Assembly: GCA_003519585.1 (NCBI GenBank)
Contig: DOWL01000242.1
Coordinates: 6,453 to 41,742, forward strand
Origin: Nocardioides sp.
Lineage (GTDB): Bacteria > Actinomycetota > Actinomycetes > Propionibacteriales > Nocardioidaceae
Direction of reading: 5' to 3'
DNA length: 35,290 bases
The notes beneath the pieces were generated by a model that saw only the letters and a list, made by a program, of their open reading frames with translations, was not told the DNA's origin and searched no databases. Shown piece by piece: positions 33,871-35,290 of the stretch. Position 1 is the stretch's first letter. Every line of letters begins with the position of its first letter. A program made the translations under genes and the position numbers.

Positions 33871-35238
33871 GTGGGGGACACACTGCCCGACGGCATGCCC
33901 CGGTTCCCACCGGGCTTCCGCTTCGGCACGAGCACGGCGGCCTACCAGATCGAGGGCGCCGTCTCTAGCGACGGCAAGGGCCCCTCCATCTGGGACACCT
34001 TCACCGCGAAGCCGGGCGCGATCATCGACGGCTCGTCGGGCGCGCAGGCCTGCGACCACTACCACCGGTACGCCGAGGACGTCGCGCTCATGGGCGAGCT
34101 CGGCGCCAACGGCTACCGCTTCTCGATCTCCTGGCCACGCATCCAGCCCTCCGGCAAGGGCCGGCCGAGCCCCAAGGGGCTGGCGTTCTACGACCGGCTC
34201 ATCGACGAGTGCCTCGAGCGCGGCGTCCACCCCATGGTGACCCTCTACCACTGGGACCTGCCGCAGGCGCTCGAGGACGACGGCGGCTGGCTCAACCGCG
34301 CCACCATCGACCACTTCGCGGAGTACGCCGCGATCGTGGGCGAGCGGTTCGGCGACCGGGTCGAGCACTGGGTGCCGATCAATGAGCCCAACGTCGTCAC
34401 GATCCTCGGCTACGGGATCGGCATGCACGCCCCCGGCCGCGCGCTGCTGTTCGAGGCGCTGCCGGTGGCCCACCATCTGCTGCTCGCCCACGGTCGCGCC
34501 GCGATCGCGCTGCGCGAGAGCGTCCGCGGCCGGATCCCGAGCATCGGCTGCGCCAACAACCACGCCCCGATGTGGCCGGCCAGCGACGACGAGGCCGACA
34601 TCGGCGCGACCAAGCTGTTCGACGGGCTCTGGAACGGCTTGTTCATCGAGCCGATGCTGCTCGGCCGCTACCCCGAGGACTGCCTGCCGCTGGTCGAGGA
34701 CGTCATCCGCGACGGCGACCTGACCACGATCCGGCAGCCGCTCGACTTCTACGGCGTCAACTACTACAACCCCATGCGGATCGCGGCGACCGAGGCCGAC
34801 TCGGAGATGCCGTTCGAGTTCCGCGAGGTGCTCGGCTACCCGGTCACCGACTTCGGCTGGCCCGTCGTACCCGACGCGCTGCGCGAGTGGCTGGTCATGA
34901 CGCGGGCGCGGTTCCGCGCCGCGCTGCCCCCGCTGATGATCACCGAGTCCGGTTGCGCCTACAACACCGGCCCGGACGACAACGGCGAGGTCAACGACTG
35001 GGCCCGCATCGACTACCTCGAGGCGCACCTCGAGGCGGTTGCCGTCGCCATCGCGCGCGGCGTCGACGTCCGCGGCTACTACGCCTGGTCGCTCATGGAC
35101 AACTTCGAGTGGGCCGAGGGGTACACCCAGCGGTTCGGCCTGGTCTACATCGACTACGAGACCCAGAAGCGGATCCCCAAGCGATCCTTCGAGTGGTACC
35201 GCCAGTTCATCGAGACCCAGAAGCAACTCGCTGACTGA
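33871..35238 (+). CDS. GH1 beta-glucosidase
   Basis: A 455-aa glycoside hydrolase of family 1, close to the typical bacterial length. FRFGTSTAAYQIEGA at the N-terminus, acid/base Glu172 in INEPN, FYGVNYYNP, and nucleophile Glu359 in ITESG identify a retaining beta-glucosidase with complete catalytic residues. The C-terminal YAWSLMDNFEWAEGYTQRFGL binds the sugar. No signal peptide, so it should act on imported disaccharides. GTG 33871 is assigned; ATG 33895 is an in-frame alternative that begins right at the conserved domain. No sugar transporter lies within the window. Confidence 0.93.
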   Translation: MGDTLPDGMPRFPPGFRFGTSTAAYQIEGAVSSDGKGPSIWDTFTAKPGAIIDGSSGAQACDHYHRYAEDVALMGELGANGYRFSISWPRIQPSGKGRPSPKGLAFYDRLIDECLERGVHPMVTLYHWDLPQALEDDGGWLNRATIDHFAEYAAIVGERFGDRVEHWVPINEPNVVTILGYGIGMHAPGRALLFEALPVAHHLLLAHGRAAIALRESVRGRIPSIGCANNHAPMWPASDDEADIGATKLFDGLWNGLFIEPMLLGRYPEDCLPLVEDVIRDGDLTTIRQPLDFYGVNYYNPMRIAATEADSEMPFEFREVLGYPVTDFGWPVVPDALREWLVMTRARFRAALPPLMITESGCAYNTGPDDNGEVNDWARIDYLEAHLEAVAVAIARGVDVRGYYAWSLMDNFEWAEGYTQRFGLVYIDYETQKRIPKRSFEWYRQFIETQKQLAD

Positions 35239-35255
35239 ACCACCGAACGGTGGTT
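35238..35255 (+). terminator. Hairpin after beta-glucosidase, part of a palindromic repeat
   Basis: AACCACCG (35238-35245) and CGGTGGTT (35248-35255) pair exactly around AA, beginning at the last base of the stop codon. A second imperfect dyad (ACGCG/CGCGT at 35266-35279) follows, and the window ends in GTGTCGAA. TTAACCACCG and GTCGAAACC also occur near the window start (58-67 and 28-36), suggesting a genome-wide interspersed repeat. Confidence 0.6.
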
Positions 35256-35290
35256 GAGCCCGAAGACGCGTTAGCGCGTTCGGTGTCGAA

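Noticed and set aside
33139..35226. Minus-strand open frame of 695 codons opposite the beta-glucosidase and overlapping pirin
   Set aside because: GH1 catalytic motifs on the plus strand and pirin motifs in another frame account for the region.

Overview
The window comes from a GC-rich actinobacterium. Codon use, GTG starts, the glpD-tetR-flavoprotein-lipid kinase order shared with mycobacteria, and palindromic GGTGGTT-type repeats suggest Nocardioides or another Nocardioidaceae (inference; no rRNA is present). No tRNA, rRNA, CRISPR array, complete insertion sequence or integrase was seen, and no stretch above 300 bases lacks a gene.

The most unusual region is 149-13397. A LuxR-type regulator is followed by eight tightly packed plus-strand genes with no obvious signal peptides, no ATPase and no secretion machinery. 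They are: a subtilisin-like S8 peptidase without an export signal; three large proteins of unknown function (683, 345 and 810 aa), one ending in a Gly/Ser-Tyr-rich tail and one with Pro/Ala-rich linkers; an 86-aa protein; a 255-aa protein whose N-terminus resembles a trypsin-co-occurring domain; a 733-aa protein carrying the H-x3-D-x5-H zinc signature of phospholipase C / P1 nuclease; and a 687-aa protein joining a caspase-like clan CD domain to a shortened GH24 lysozyme-like domain. Enzyme folds aimed at proteins, membrane lipids and cell wall in one operon suggest an undescribed lysis, cell-death or antagonism system. A 160-bp element with imperfect terminal inverted repeats sits between the last two genes.

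Region 13429-24869 is ordinary chromosomal content: an APC amino-acid permease; a thioredoxin-reductase-like flavoprotein divergent from a MerR regulator; a lipoprotein class B penicillin-binding protein; a succinate-semialdehyde-type dehydrogenase; a DUF2332 protein; a zinc-type quinone oxidoreductase; an MFS exporter; and an LtrA-family membrane protein. The same TTGACTTCA-N8-TGAAG operator lies in front of both the flavoprotein/MerR pair and the quinone oxidoreductase, so these probably form one MerR regulon.

Region 24914-27630 (minus strand) is an apparent operon of an ECF sigma factor with a SnoaL-like tail, a TIGR03086/DinB-like protein overlapping it by 4 bp, and a LuxR-type regulator. 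Region 27794-32509 is a glycerol-phosphate and lipid module: glpD and a TetR regulator (4-bp overlap) are divergent, by only 17 bp, from an alkyl-DHAP-synthase-like flavoprotein and a diacylglycerol-kinase-like enzyme (4-bp overlap). A very long hairpin follows glpD. The window ends with a RibD/DHFR-like reductase, a pirin, a GH1 beta-glucosidase and a palindromic repeat.
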